The notes below the pieces were generated by a model. That model was not told the DNA's origin. It worked only from the letters and a program-made list of their open reading frames with translations, and made no database searches. Shown here in pieces: positions 38,905 to 48,055 of a DNA stretch of 64,000 nucleotides. Each line of letters starts with the position of its first letter. Position 1 is the first letter of the stretch. A program made the position numbers and the translations under genes. Source of the stretch: Bin87 sp965222895 (GTDB taxonomy: Bacteria > Chloroflexota > Dehalococcoidia > Lucifugimonadales > UBA3495); assembly GCA_965222895.1 (NCBI GenBank), contig CBDCVB010000002.1, positions 62,001 through 126,000 on the forward strand, in the 5' to 3' direction.

Positions 38905-40488
38905 ATGATACGCACACTGAAATTCGCCCTGCGCTACGACCCCGCCAACAGCCGGGCTATCGGCTATCACGCCACCCAGCAAAACACCGCCTATAACCAC
39001 GCTGTTGACGTCCTGAACCGCGAACCCGAACTCCCCAAGCGCAGTGGGCGTAACCACCCCGACGCCTTGAACAAGCGCATCACCGCCTGGCGGCAGGCCA
39101 ACCGGCAGAAGGCCGATGCGCCTTATTACATCCACCAGCAGGGCGCCGAGGAGGCGTGGGAGGCCAACCAACGCATGCGGGAGACCCGAGAGGAGCGCTT
39201 GGAGCGGATCTCGCAAGCCATCGCCGACGGCGAGGAACCCAAGCACCGCGACGTGCGTCCGCACCGCCGTACCTTGGCGCACCGTTCCCGCAAACACCGC
39301 CCGCTCAGCCTGACCATCACGGACCGCAGGCTTTTCGGGGTGAGCGACGACCACCAGACCCTCACCAGCCGCCAATGCGGCTTCTCCGTCAGGCTGCGCG
39401 GAAAACGAAACCTGAAGTTCCTGGACATCCGCTCGATACGACTCGTGCCGGTCAAGGAGTACCGACCGAGAACGCCGCTACACCGCCGGCATTACTGCTT
39501 GCACGTTCAGGTCGCGGTTCCTGAGCCCATGCCCATCGAGCGCCTAGACATCCAGAGACCTGAAGACGTCCTCGGCGCGGACCGCGGCCGCAAGAACCAC
39601 GTAGCCGTCAGTTCGGGACACCGCGCTCACCACCCGGGTGCCAGGAAGCAGGGCAAGCGCCGACGCAAGCATCAACGCCACATCGCCGGCAAGCCCCGTA
39701 ACAGCAAACGACGCCAGCACACGGTTGCCAAGCATCGCGAACGGTCCCGGCGCTACGCCCAGCGCCGAGACCAAGAAATGCGGCGACAGATCCACAACAT
39801 CCTGCTGGAAGCCCAGCCCAAGATGGTGGCCGTGGAAAGCCTGCACCCCATCAGCATGATGGCATCGGCACGCGGCACCGCCACTGCGCCGGGCAAGAAC
39901 GTCAAGGCCAAACGAAAACTGAACGAAAGCCTCGCCGAAGCCACCATCGGCCACGTTGGCAAGCTGCTGCGCGAGGAAGCGGCCAAGTTAGGCATACCAA
40001 CTGTCTCCGTTCCGCCGCAGGGCACGTCCCAGACCTGCCCGCGCTGCGGAAACCGGCACCCCAGCAACCGCGAGAGCCAAGCGGTGTTCCGGTGCCGGAA
40101 CTGCGGTCTCTACGCCCACGCCGACTGGACTGCCGCCGTCATCATCCGCAACCGGGCCTACGTCCGGCACTGCGAACGGCAGCAGGGTCACACACCGGAC
40201 GTATTGACCGCACCCACCGGGTGGCGAGAGCAGCCATCCGGCTCCGGTCCAGCACAACCATCGCTGGGCCTGGAGCTAAGCGTGTTCAAGCCGAAGGGCA
40301 GCGTGACGAGTCGCCACCGGCGACAGGGTCCGGGGCCCCAGGCCGGCGAGCCGTATCCACAGCGGCAAGCCCAGACGCCCAAAGTGTTTTTCGAAGAGTT
40401 AGCCCAAGAAACACTTCCCGACACTCTTTTCACAGTAGCCGGGAATCCCGTTTCCGGGCATCCTACTCAATTCGTTAACACGCTCTAG
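38905..40488 (+). CDS. tnpB: TnpB RNA-guided nuclease, IS200/IS605 type, no TnpA partner
   Basis: About 527 residues from MIRTLKFALRY; in-frame ATGs at 38845 and 38887 are alternatives. Catalytic RuvC residues appear in DVLGADRGRKNHVAVS (D), PKMVAVESLHPIS (E) and the final HADWTAAVIIRN (D). The zinc ribbon is TCPRCGNRHPSN...FRCRNCGLYAH. A tail of about 120 low-complexity residues follows, a region where the guide (omega) RNA of TnpB loci normally overlaps the gene. No tnpA is present. The TAG stop is supplied by the CTAG target duplication, so the native C-terminus may have been altered. Confidence 0.85.
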   Translation: MIRTLKFALRYDPANSRAIGYHATQQNTAYNHAVDVLNREPELPKRSGRNHPDALNKRITAWRQANRQKADAPYYIHQQGAEEAWEANQRMRETREERLERISQAIADGEEPKHRDVRPHRRTLAHRSRKHRPLSLTITDRRLFGVSDDHQTLTSRQCGFSVRLRGKRNLKFLDIRSIRLVPVKEYRPRTPLHRRHYCLHVQVAVPEPMPIERLDIQRPEDVLGADRGRKNHVAVSSGHRAHHPGARKQGKRRRKHQRHIAGKPRNSKRRQHTVAKHRERSRRYAQRRDQEMRRQIHNILLEAQPKMVAVESLHPISMMASARGTATAPGKNVKAKRKLNESLAEATIGHVGKLLREEAAKLGIPTVSVPPQGTSQTCPRCGNRHPSNRESQAVFRCRNCGLYAHADWTAAVIIRNRAYVRHCERQQGHTPDVLTAPTGWREQPSGSGPAQPSLGLELSVFKPKGSVTSRHRRQGPGPQAGEPYPQRQAQTPKVFFEELAQETLPDTLFTVAGNPVSGHPTQFVNTL

Positions 40489-42858
40489 GTACGACGACGG
40501 ACGACGGACGACGGCCACTTCGTCATCGACACTAGCACCGGCCAGTTGCAGACCAAAGGCGCCCTGGACTACGAGGGCCAGAGTTCCTACGCGGTGACCG
40601 TGACGGCCACCGACGGCGACGGCCTGACGGCCAGCATCTCCGTGACTATCGAAGTAACCGACGTGAACGAGGCCCCGGCCTACCCCGCCGCCAGCGCGTG
40701 GGTCATCGTGTCCGAGAACACCGCCGCCGGCGCCAACATCATCAGCCCGGCTGAGGCCACCGACCCGGACGCCGGGGACACCGTGACCTACAGCCTGGGC
40801 GGAACGGACCAGGCCCACTTCACCATCGATTCTGCCACCAGCGAGTTGCAGACCAAAGAGGCCCTGGACTACGAAGGCAAGAGTTCTTACAGCCTGTCCG
40901 TAACCGCCACCGACGGCGGTGGGCTGACGGCCAGCATCGCCGTAACTATTAACGTAAACGACGTGAACGAGGCCCCGGCCTATGTGGATGCGGCTATCAC
41001 GGTCAACGTGGCGGAGAACACCGCTGTCGGAACGGACATCGGCGACCCGGTGGTGGCCGCCGACCCGGACGCCGGGGATACGCTGACCTATGCCCTGGGC
41101 GGTGATGACAAAGAGCACTTCTCCATAGACTCCGCCAGCGGCCAGCTGAAAACCAAAGAGGCCCTGGACTACGAGGGCCAGAGTTCTTACAGCCTAACCG
41201 TAACCGCCACCGACGGCGACGGGCTGGCGGCCAGCATCGGCGTTACCGTCAACGTAACCAACGTCTCGGAAGGGCAGCCGGGCAACGTGCGACTCAACCT
41301 CCGTTCCAACGGCCGCGGGGTGCGGGCCATCTGGGACGCTCCCCAAGAAGCGGGCGCAGAAACCTACTACCAGGTGCGCCGCCGGCCGGACCTCGCAGAT
41401 AGCGACTACGCCGTCATCGCCAGCCGGGTGGTCGACGCCAACGGCGACGGCGAAGTCAGGCATCGCACCGAAAGCTCTGAGCTGGAGGCGGGGCAGACCT
41501 ACTGGTACTCGGTGCGGGCCTTCGCCGGAAGCGGCGAGGCGCTGGGGGAATGGACGGAAGGGGTCAGCATAACGCTGCCGGCCGCCGCCGACCCTGTCGC
41601 AGCCAAAGAGGAACGGCAGGGCCCGGTGAACCAGGCCCCAGCCTACGCCAACGCCAGCGCAAGCCTGAGCGTGGCCGAGAACACCGCCGCCGGCGCGGAC
41701 ATCGGCAACCCGCTGACCGCCGCCGACCCGGACGCCGGAGATACGCTTACCTACGCCCTGGGCGGAACGGACCAGGACCACTTCGCCATAGACAGCGCCA
41801 GCGGCCAGTTGCAGACCAACGGAGCCCTGGACTACGAGGGCCGGAGTTCCTACTCGGTGACCGTAACGGCCACCGACGGGGGCGGGCTGGCCGCCAGCAT
41901 CGCCGTGGCCATCAGCGTAACCAACGTCAACGAGGCCCCGGCCTACGCCACCACCACCGCGTCGGTAAGCGTGGCCGAGAACACCGCCGCCGGCGCGAAC
42001 ATCGGCGCCCCGGTAGTGGCTGCCGACCCGGACGCCAAAGATACGCTGACCTACGCTCTGGGTACGACGGCGGACGACGGCCACTTCGCCATAAACTCCG
42101 CCACCGGCCAGTTGCAGACCCAAGGCGCCCTGGACTACGAGGGCCGGAGTTCCTACTCGGTGACCGTAACGGCCACCGACGGCGGCGGCCTGTCGGCCAG
42201 CATCTTCGTGGCCATCAGCGTAACCAACGTCAACGAGGCCCCGGCCTACGCCAACGCCAGCGCAAGCCTGAGCGTGGCCGAGAACACCGCCGCCGGCGCC
42301 AACATCGGCAGCCCGGTTGCGGCCGCCGACCCGGACGTGGGCGATACCCTGACCTACACTCTGGGCACGACGGCGGACGACGGCCACTTCGCCATTGACG
42401 CCGGCAGCGGCCAGTTGCAGACTCAGGGCGCGCTGGACTACGAAGGCCAGAGTTCCTACTCAGTGACCGTCACCGCCACCGACGGGGGCGGGCTGGCCGC
42501 CAGCATCGCGGTGACCGTCGGCGTTACCGACGTGGCGGACACGCCGCCGGGCCAACCGGCCACGCCGCAGATTATCAACGTGGAGGAAACGCGCTTCAGG
42601 ATTACGTGGACGGCGCCGGCGGCGGGTTCTTCGGCCATTACCGGCTACGGCATCCAGTACAAGTTGACCTCGGCGGCAGACTCCGCTTACGCCGACGTAA
42701 ATCCCACGCCCACCGGGACTGCGACCGGCTACAACCTGGTGGATCGGAGTGGGCAAACGGTAGCGAGTGGGACTTCCTACGCAGTGCGGGTGCGGGCGAG
42801 GAACGCCGAGGGTTGGGCCCCCTGGTCAGCGGCGGGAACCGTAACCACCGCGGACTAA
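40489..42858 (+). pseudogene. Second cadherin-repeat protein, 3' part
   Basis: Continues the repeats interrupted at 34645: about seven cadherin-like units (VAENTAAGANIGSPVAAADP, ALDYEGRSSYSVTVTATDGG) with two Fn3 domains, one after ASIGVTVNVTNVSEGQPGNV and one at the end (SAITGYGIQYKLTSAADSAY), stopping at TAA 42858. The first 50 nt contain three ACGACGG units that shift the frame relative to the left part, so excision of the transposon would not restore an open frame. No membrane anchor or sorting signal is visible. Confidence 0.75.
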
Positions 42859-43168
42859 TCCGCCTTCCGACGCTTCCCCGTAAAGTGGGCACGCGTGAGG
42901 GTTGGCTTACTCGCCAGCCCTCTCTTTTTACCGTAACTTTTCACGTTTGAGGGAGGGAAACAGTTTGCAGGAGAAATTCCGTGCTTGGTAACCCCTCCAC
43001 AATAGGCCCGATAGTCGGCAGATCCCCGCAAGTTTGGACAGTGTTGAGAAAATGGTGAGTTTCCCAATTTTCTCATCATCAAGCCCGGACGCAACCCGGT
43101 CAGTCAATGTGGTAACATCCTCAGCAAACCCAAGCCCAACCCAACACCCGTGAATGAAGGAATGCGAC
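42859..43168. other. Intergenic region
   Basis: Holds the presumed promoter of the flavin oxidoreductase gene; no strong sigma-70 boxes or terminator were identified. Confidence 0.35.
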
Positions 43169-44239
43169 ATGAAATTCGGATTGATGTATGAAATTCAGGT
43201 GCCGGAACCGCATTATCCTGGCATCGAAGCGGAACGGTACAAGCAGGTGATGGCCCAGGTTGAGCTGGCCGATGACGTGGGGTTCGACTACTTCTGGACG
43301 GTGGAGCATCATTTCTTGCGGGAGTTCTCCCACTGTTCCGCTCCGGAAGTGCTGTACGGCGCTATCTCCCAGCGGACCAAGCGGATCCGCATCGGCCATG
43401 CCGTAGCGCTGCTGCCGGGAGCCTACAACCATCCAGTACGCGTGGCCGAGCGCGCCGCCGTCCTCGACATCGTCAGCGACGGGCGGATGGATCTGGGCAC
43501 CGGTCGCTCCACCACCCTCATCGAGATGGACGGCTTCGAGGTTGACCCCGAAACCACCAAGGCCCAATGGCGCGAGGCCATCGGCATGATTCCCCGGATG
43601 TGGACGGAAGACCCCTTCTCCCACGCCGGCGAGTTTTACAATGTCCCGCCGCGTTCGGTCATCCCCAAGCCGGTGCAGGACCCCCATCCACCCATGTGGA
43701 TGGCGTGCAGCCAGCCCACATCCTTCGGCGAGGCGGGCGATCTGGGTATCGGTGTGCTGTGCTTTAACCTGGGCGGGCACGAGCAGCTGGTTGAGCGGGT
43801 GCAGATTTATCGCGACGCCGTGAAGGACGCCCATCCCATCGGCAGCATGGTTAACGACAACATCGCCGCGCTGTGCATGGTGCACGTGGCGGACACCGAC
43901 CAGGAAGCCTACGATGCCGCCGCCCGCGAGGGTGAGTGGTTTGTGGCCAAGGCGGAAGACCTGTACAGCCCCTGGCAGGGTCGTGCCGTGCCCGACAGCT
44001 ACCGCTTTGCCGTTGATGCGGTACAGACGGAACGGGTCAACAAAACCGCCGACGACCACATTGAGTCGGGCGCGTTCGCAATGGGCAGCCCGGAGACGGT
44101 CATCAAAACCATCGAGAAATACCGGGAGGCCGGCGTCGATCAGATTCTGTGCTTCATGCAGATGGGCAACCTGCCCCACAGCAACATAATGAACAGCATC
44201 CGCCTGTTCGGGAAGTATGTGATACCGCACTTCCTGTAG
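43169..44239 (+). CDS. LLM-class (luciferase-like) flavin-dependent oxidoreductase
   Basis: 356 residues with the family's TIM-barrel landmarks: MKFGLMYEIQVPEP at strand 1, DVGFDYFWTVEHHFLREFS, RIRIGHAVALLPGAYNHPVR, LDIVSDGRMDLGTGRST and GSPETVIKTIEKYREAGVDQ. Uses FMNH2 or F420 with O2 or a hydride acceptor; substrate unknown. ATG 43169 follows AAGGA by 7 nt. The family is strongly expanded in SAR202 Chloroflexota. Stands alone, facing a convergent small gene. Confidence 0.9.
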   Translation: MKFGLMYEIQVPEPHYPGIEAERYKQVMAQVELADDVGFDYFWTVEHHFLREFSHCSAPEVLYGAISQRTKRIRIGHAVALLPGAYNHPVRVAERAAVLDIVSDGRMDLGTGRSTTLIEMDGFEVDPETTKAQWREAIGMIPRMWTEDPFSHAGEFYNVPPRSVIPKPVQDPHPPMWMACSQPTSFGEAGDLGIGVLCFNLGGHEQLVERVQIYRDAVKDAHPIGSMVNDNIAALCMVHVADTDQEAYDAAAREGEWFVAKAEDLYSPWQGRAVPDSYRFAVDAVQTERVNKTADDHIESGAFAMGSPETVIKTIEKYREAGVDQILCFMQMGNLPHSNIMNSIRLFGKYVIPHFL

Positions 44240-44283
44240 GCTGCGGCTAGGTCGCGGCAAATTGCGCTGCTGGAACTACCCTT

Positions 44284-44322
44284 ACCCCAACCCCTCTCTC
44301 CATGGGAGAGGGGGGTTGGGGT
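44284..44322. repeat. Dispersed palindrome CCTCTCcc/ggGAGAGG, copy 1
   Basis: Long stem CCCCAACCCCTCTCT / GGGAGAGGGGGGTTGGGG around CATG. Other copies in the window: 47407-47428, 50497-50537, 50974-51013, 52656-52682 and 55908-55950. Confidence 0.75.
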
Positions 44323-44431
44323 GAAATCTCACTCTCCCAAACACGCGAGAGGGTGGAAAATCCGCTGCCAGACAAGCGACAGGCGAGCCAAAGGCCCGCC
44401 CAAATTACAGCATCGCTGAAGAATCTAGGAA

Positions 44432-44734
44432 TCAATCGGACGACGGCAACTGTTTGGCTTCCTGCAACTCCATCGGTTCTCCGTCCAGGCGCAGGTCGCA
44501 CTTGCCGGCCTTGGTAACCAGGACTGATACGCTGCCGTCCGGTGAGGTTAGCCGTTTGCCCATGGTAACCTCCGGAGCGTCATCGGCCGGCGCTGCGCCT
44601 GCAAAATCGACGCTGGCGCCCTTGATTTGCAGCGGGATGTCCCCGTCCGTCAACTCTCCCGGCCCGCTGGCCTTGCTGACAATTATTTCGGCCCCGCCCG
44701 GGGCCACATAACGCTGTCCTGTTTTTAAATCCAT
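44432..44734 (-). CDS. Tandem desulforedoxin-like protein lacking metal-binding cysteines
   Basis: 100 residues (MDLKTGQRYVAPGGAEIIVS...KQLPSSD). Two halves each follow the desulforedoxin/zinc-ribbon pattern (RY-x-C-x-x-CG-x-E-x-x-VTKA...L-CCG-x-PMEL), but the metal ligands are replaced: YVAPGGAEIIVSKA and LTDGDIPLQ in the first half, LTSPDGSVSVLVTKA and LRLDGEPMELQ in the second. Only one Cys remains. Family assignment is by pattern and moderately sure; a metal-free structural role is inferred. Confidence 0.55.
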   Translation of the reverse strand: MDLKTGQRYVAPGGAEIIVSKASGPGELTDGDIPLQIKGASVDFAGAAPADDAPEVTMGKRLTSPDGSVSVLVTKAGKCDLRLDGEPMELQEAKQLPSSD

Positions 44735-44949
44735 GGCGCACAATACCTCAACAAACCGCAAGTATTCGTAGAAATTATAGACACCGACGACGCGCAGCGT
44801 CAACGCAGACGTTTTGGTGGTTGCTCCCGCCGGCGAGGAGAGTGGCTGGCGCGGATTGGCCGGTTGAGTGCGGCCCCCGTCGCCGACCGTATTGTGGTAA
44901 ATTACGGCCATTAATCGCCCCGCAAACGTCGCTCAGGAGGACGCTCCAT

Positions 44950-47289
44950 ATGCTTGATTACAAACCTAACATCGTTCTTGTTGACCCGGATCATGACTAT
45001 CGTGTGGTGGGGACGCGCCCCATTCGCCACGACGGGCCGGACAAGGTGATGGGTCGCGCGCGCTACGCCGCCGACATCCACCTTCCCGGGATGTTGCACG
45101 GCAAAATCCTGCGCAGCCCCCACGCCCACGCCCGTATCAAGAGCATCGACGCCAGCCGTGCGTTGGCTCTGCCGGGCGTTCATGCGGTAGTAACCGGCGC
45201 TGATTTCCCAGACGTGTCCGCTGAAATAAAGGACCAGGAAGAGGGTTCGACGGTCAACTATGGTTTCTACAGCCGCAACGTCATGGCCCGCGAGAAGGCC
45301 CTGTATCTGGGCCACGCCGTGGCCGCTATCGTCGCCGATTCGCCGCACCTGGCCGAAGAGGCCATCGAGTTGATTGACGTGGACTGGGAAGTGCTGCCCC
45401 TGGTGCTCACTGCCGACGATGCCATGGCCCCCGGCGCGCCGCTAGTCCATGAACGGCTGGTTACGCTGGACAACCCGGCACTGCGCTCCGGCGGCTGGGC
45501 CGAGGGCGAAACCGGAGACGGTTCCAATGTGTCGAACCATTTCCAGTTTACCCTGGGCGATATCGAAGCAGGATTCGCCGAGGCCGACGAAATCGTTGAG
45601 CGTGAGTACCACACTAGGCCCGTTCACCAGGGTTACATCGAACCGCACTCCGCTACCGCGCGCTGGAACAACGATGACACCGTAACCATCTGGGCCAGCA
45701 GCCAGGGCCACTTCGCCCTGCGCGACCACACCAGCCGCATCCTCGGCATCTCGGTGGGGCAGATGAACGTGGTCCCGATGGAGATCGGCGGCGGGTTTGG
45801 CGGCAAGGGTCAAGGTGGTTGCTACCTTGAGCCGGTGGTCGCCGCGCTGGCTCGCAAGACGGGCCGCCCGGTGAAAATTGCCATGACACGCACCGAGGTT
45901 TTCACGGGCACAGGCCCCACCTCGGGGAGTCATATCAAGGTCAAGGTTGGCGGCACACGGAACGGCCGTTTCGTCGCCGCCCAGGCATCACTGGTGTACG
46001 AAGCCGGCGCATTCCCCGGCTCGCCGGTGCCCAGCGGTTGCCGCACCATGTTCGCCCCCTACGAAATCCCGCACGGTTTCGTCGAGGGCTACGACGTAGT
46101 TACCAACGTGCAGAAATCTGCCGCCTACCGCGCCCCCGGCTCGCCCGTAGCATCATTCGCTGCTGAGCAGGCCATCGATGAATTGTGCCAGAAGTTGGGC
46201 GTTGACCCACTGGAATTCCGCCTCAACAATGCGTCCAAAGAGGGCAGCCGTCAGGTCGCCGGGCCCGTCTTCCGGCGCATCGGCATGGTGGAAATCCTGC
46301 AAGCCACTCAGGAGCACCCGCACCTGTCCGCCCCGGTGCCTGAACCGTCGGGGCCGGGCAAGAAAACCGGGCGGGGCATCGCCGCCGGCGCCTGGTTCAA
46401 CGGCACCGGTCCCGCCAGCGCCGTTGCCAGCGTGATGCCAGACGGTACGGTCAGCCTGATTGAAGGTTCGCCCGACATTGGCGGTTCCCGCGCGGTCATG
46501 GCCATGCACATCGCCGAAGTGCTCGGCCTGCCGGCGGAACGGATCAAGCCGTCCATCGTTGACACCGACAGCATCGGTTACAGCAGCGGGGCAGGAGGCA
46601 GCGGCGTAACCTTCAAGATGGGTACAGCCGTTTACCAGGCCGGCGAGGATGTGCGCCGCCAGTTGATCGAACGCGCCGCCCGCATCTGGGACGTGCCCGT
46701 AGAAGATGTGGAATACCAGGAAGACGGCACCCTAGCGCACCGGTCCGATGATGCCCTGCGGCTGACTTTCGACGAGTTGGCAAGACGTCTGAACGGTACC
46801 GGCGGCCCAGTGGTCGGGCGCGCCACGGCCAACCCGGGCGGTGTGGGCAACGCCTTTGCCATCAATGTCGCCGACGTAGAGGTGGACACCGAAACCGGCA
46901 AGGTGGACGTGCTGCGCTTCACGGCTATTCAGGACTGCGGCAAAGCCATCCATCCCAGCTACGTGGAAGGACAGATCCAGGGTGGCGCGGTTCAGGGCAT
47001 CGGCTGGGCGCTCAACGAAGAGTATTTCTTCAGCGACGACGGCCAGATGCTCAACTCGTCGTTCCTGGATTACCGGATGCCCACCGCGCTGGACCTGCCG
47101 ATGATTGACACGGTTATCGTGGAGGTGCACAACCCCGGGCACCCGCTGGGTGTGCGGGGCGTCGGCGAAGTGTCACTGGTGCCTCCGATGGCAGCCATCG
47201 GCAACGCCATCGCCCGGGCCACCGGGGTGCGCATGGAAAGCCTGCCAATGAACCCGGGCGCCGTCCTGGAAGCGCTTTGGGAGCAGTAG
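44950..47289 (+). CDS. Molybdopterin-binding subunit of a xanthine dehydrogenase-family enzyme
   Basis: 779 residues; AGGAGGA precedes ATG 44950 by 8 nt. The N-terminal a/b hammerhead domain (RPIRHDGPDKVMGRARYAAD...SPHAHARI) is followed by Mo-cofactor motifs GGGFGGKGQGG, YRAPGSPVASFAAEQAIDEL, GSSGVGG-like YSSGAGGSGVTFK and the catalytic Glu in RGVGEVSLVPPMAAIGNA. It lacks the AYRCSFR loop of form I CO dehydrogenase, so an aldehyde or aromatic hydroxylase is likelier. The usual FAD and 2Fe-2S subunit genes are not adjacent, which is unusual. Cytoplasmic by absence of a leader. Confidence 0.9.
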   Translation: MLDYKPNIVLVDPDHDYRVVGTRPIRHDGPDKVMGRARYAADIHLPGMLHGKILRSPHAHARIKSIDASRALALPGVHAVVTGADFPDVSAEIKDQEEGSTVNYGFYSRNVMAREKALYLGHAVAAIVADSPHLAEEAIELIDVDWEVLPLVLTADDAMAPGAPLVHERLVTLDNPALRSGGWAEGETGDGSNVSNHFQFTLGDIEAGFAEADEIVEREYHTRPVHQGYIEPHSATARWNNDDTVTIWASSQGHFALRDHTSRILGISVGQMNVVPMEIGGGFGGKGQGGCYLEPVVAALARKTGRPVKIAMTRTEVFTGTGPTSGSHIKVKVGGTRNGRFVAAQASLVYEAGAFPGSPVPSGCRTMFAPYEIPHGFVEGYDVVTNVQKSAAYRAPGSPVASFAAEQAIDELCQKLGVDPLEFRLNNASKEGSRQVAGPVFRRIGMVEILQATQEHPHLSAPVPEPSGPGKKTGRGIAAGAWFNGTGPASAVASVMPDGTVSLIEGSPDIGGSRAVMAMHIAEVLGLPAERIKPSIVDTDSIGYSSGAGGSGVTFKMGTAVYQAGEDVRRQLIERAARIWDVPVEDVEYQEDGTLAHRSDDALRLTFDELARRLNGTGGPVVGRATANPGGVGNAFAINVADVEVDTETGKVDVLRFTAIQDCGKAIHPSYVEGQIQGGAVQGIGWALNEEYFFSDDGQMLNSSFLDYRMPTALDLPMIDTVIVEVHNPGHPLGVRGVGEVSLVPPMAAIGNAIARATGVRMESLPMNPGAVLEALWEQ

Positions 47290-47406
47290 TCCTGCATACC
47301 TGACCATAGCGATGGAACGTAGTGCGCGCGGTGATCGCGTAACGGCGGTAAGTGTATCCAAAGGCAGGGGCGACCGATGCGTCGCCCCTGCTGTTTAGCC
47401 TACGTT

Positions 47407-47428
47407 GCTCTCCCTTCGTGGGAGAGAG
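47407..47428. repeat. Dispersed CTCTCCC/GGGAGAG palindrome, copy 2
   Basis: CTCTCCCttcgtGGGAGAG with flanking AG-rich sequence. Lies between convergent genes in an otherwise empty 220-bp gap. Confidence 0.65.
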
Positions 47429-47511
47429 TCAGGGGGGGCGGCCCGGCGACACGCTCCGGGCTTACTGGCGGAACTATTCAACCTGGAAATCCCTGAAAGG
47501 TTCATGTCCGG

Positions 47512-48003
47512 CTAGGGCCTCAGCCGCACCAAGAAGCTAGCCTCCCCCAGCGGCATTCCGTCGTAGGCGATGGCGGCCACGTGGCGACCCAGCCGGGTTA
47601 CCGGAATGCGGAACGGCTTGATCCAGCGTTGGAAGAAAATTCCGTCCTCCCACTCGGTTTGCTGCGGCGGCGGGCTGGAGAGGCTGGCGCCAGGGGCGCG
47701 GATGCTGATTTCCAACGTGTGTTCACCGGGGCTGGCGCCGGCGATGCAAAACACCAGTTGTACATCCACGTCGGCCAGCACCCGGGGCGCGTCGCCGGTA
47801 GGGGGTTCAGCTGGCATCTCAATGTCCACCAGGTCGATAATTCCGGTGCAGCTCAGGTCGTCTCCGTCGCCCTCCGCGGTATCCCGGCAAAACAGCGCGT
47901 ATTTCAGGTACACTCCCGAACGATCGTTAGTCAACAGGCGGCTCCCCTCGACCCGCGCACCTGGCGGGTGGTAGTATCCAGTATCCAACGCCGATTTTAG
48001 CAC
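47512..48003 (-). CDS. Hypothetical protein resembling DUF6941
   Basis: 163 residues: YLKYALFCRDTAEGDGDDLS, CTGIIDLVDIEMPAEPP and the beta-rich LVFCIAGASPGEHTLEISIR ... RLGRHVAAIAYDGMPLGEAS. The pattern (ALFC-D-A...LSC-GI-D near the N-terminus, then an immunoglobulin-like sandwich with a final I/V-x-D-G-x) resembles the small DUF6941 family. Function unknown. Divergent from the thioredoxin-like gene. Confidence 0.5.
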   Translation of the reverse strand: MLKSALDTGYYHPPGARVEGSRLLTNDRSGVYLKYALFCRDTAEGDGDDLSCTGIIDLVDIEMPAEPPTGDAPRVLADVDVQLVFCIAGASPGEHTLEISIRAPGASLSSPPPQQTEWEDGIFFQRWIKPFRIPVTRLGRHVAAIAYDGMPLGEASFLVRLRP

Positions 48004-48055
48004 TGGCCGGCAACAAGGGCAAAATGCGGCTGGCCAACCAGGATGAGGTGCACCA

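Larger units (their letters stand above)
34646..40484. mobile_element. 5.8-kb passenger-carrying transposon with IS5-type transposase
   Basis: Left end GGCCTGTTAACGAAT (34646-34660) and right end complement AGCGTGTTAACGAAT (40470-40484) match at 13 of 15. CTAG (fits the YTAR target of the IS5 group) flanks both sides: 34642-34645 and 40485-40488. The element splits the cadherin gene. Contents: IS5-type transposase (-), hairpin, divergent zinc ribbon and Arg-tail gene (+), secreted protein and membrane peptide (-), TnpB (+). No internal copy of the end sequence was seen next to the transposase, so the whole unit appears to move as one. Confidence 0.7.

Noticed and set aside
40490..40512. ACGACGG tandem units as a phase-variation switch
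   Set aside because: Only three units at a transposon junction inside an already broken gene; a simple slip is enough to explain it.
41194..42387. Repetitive 397-residue antisense frame
   Set aside because: Antisense shadow of the cadherin repeats.
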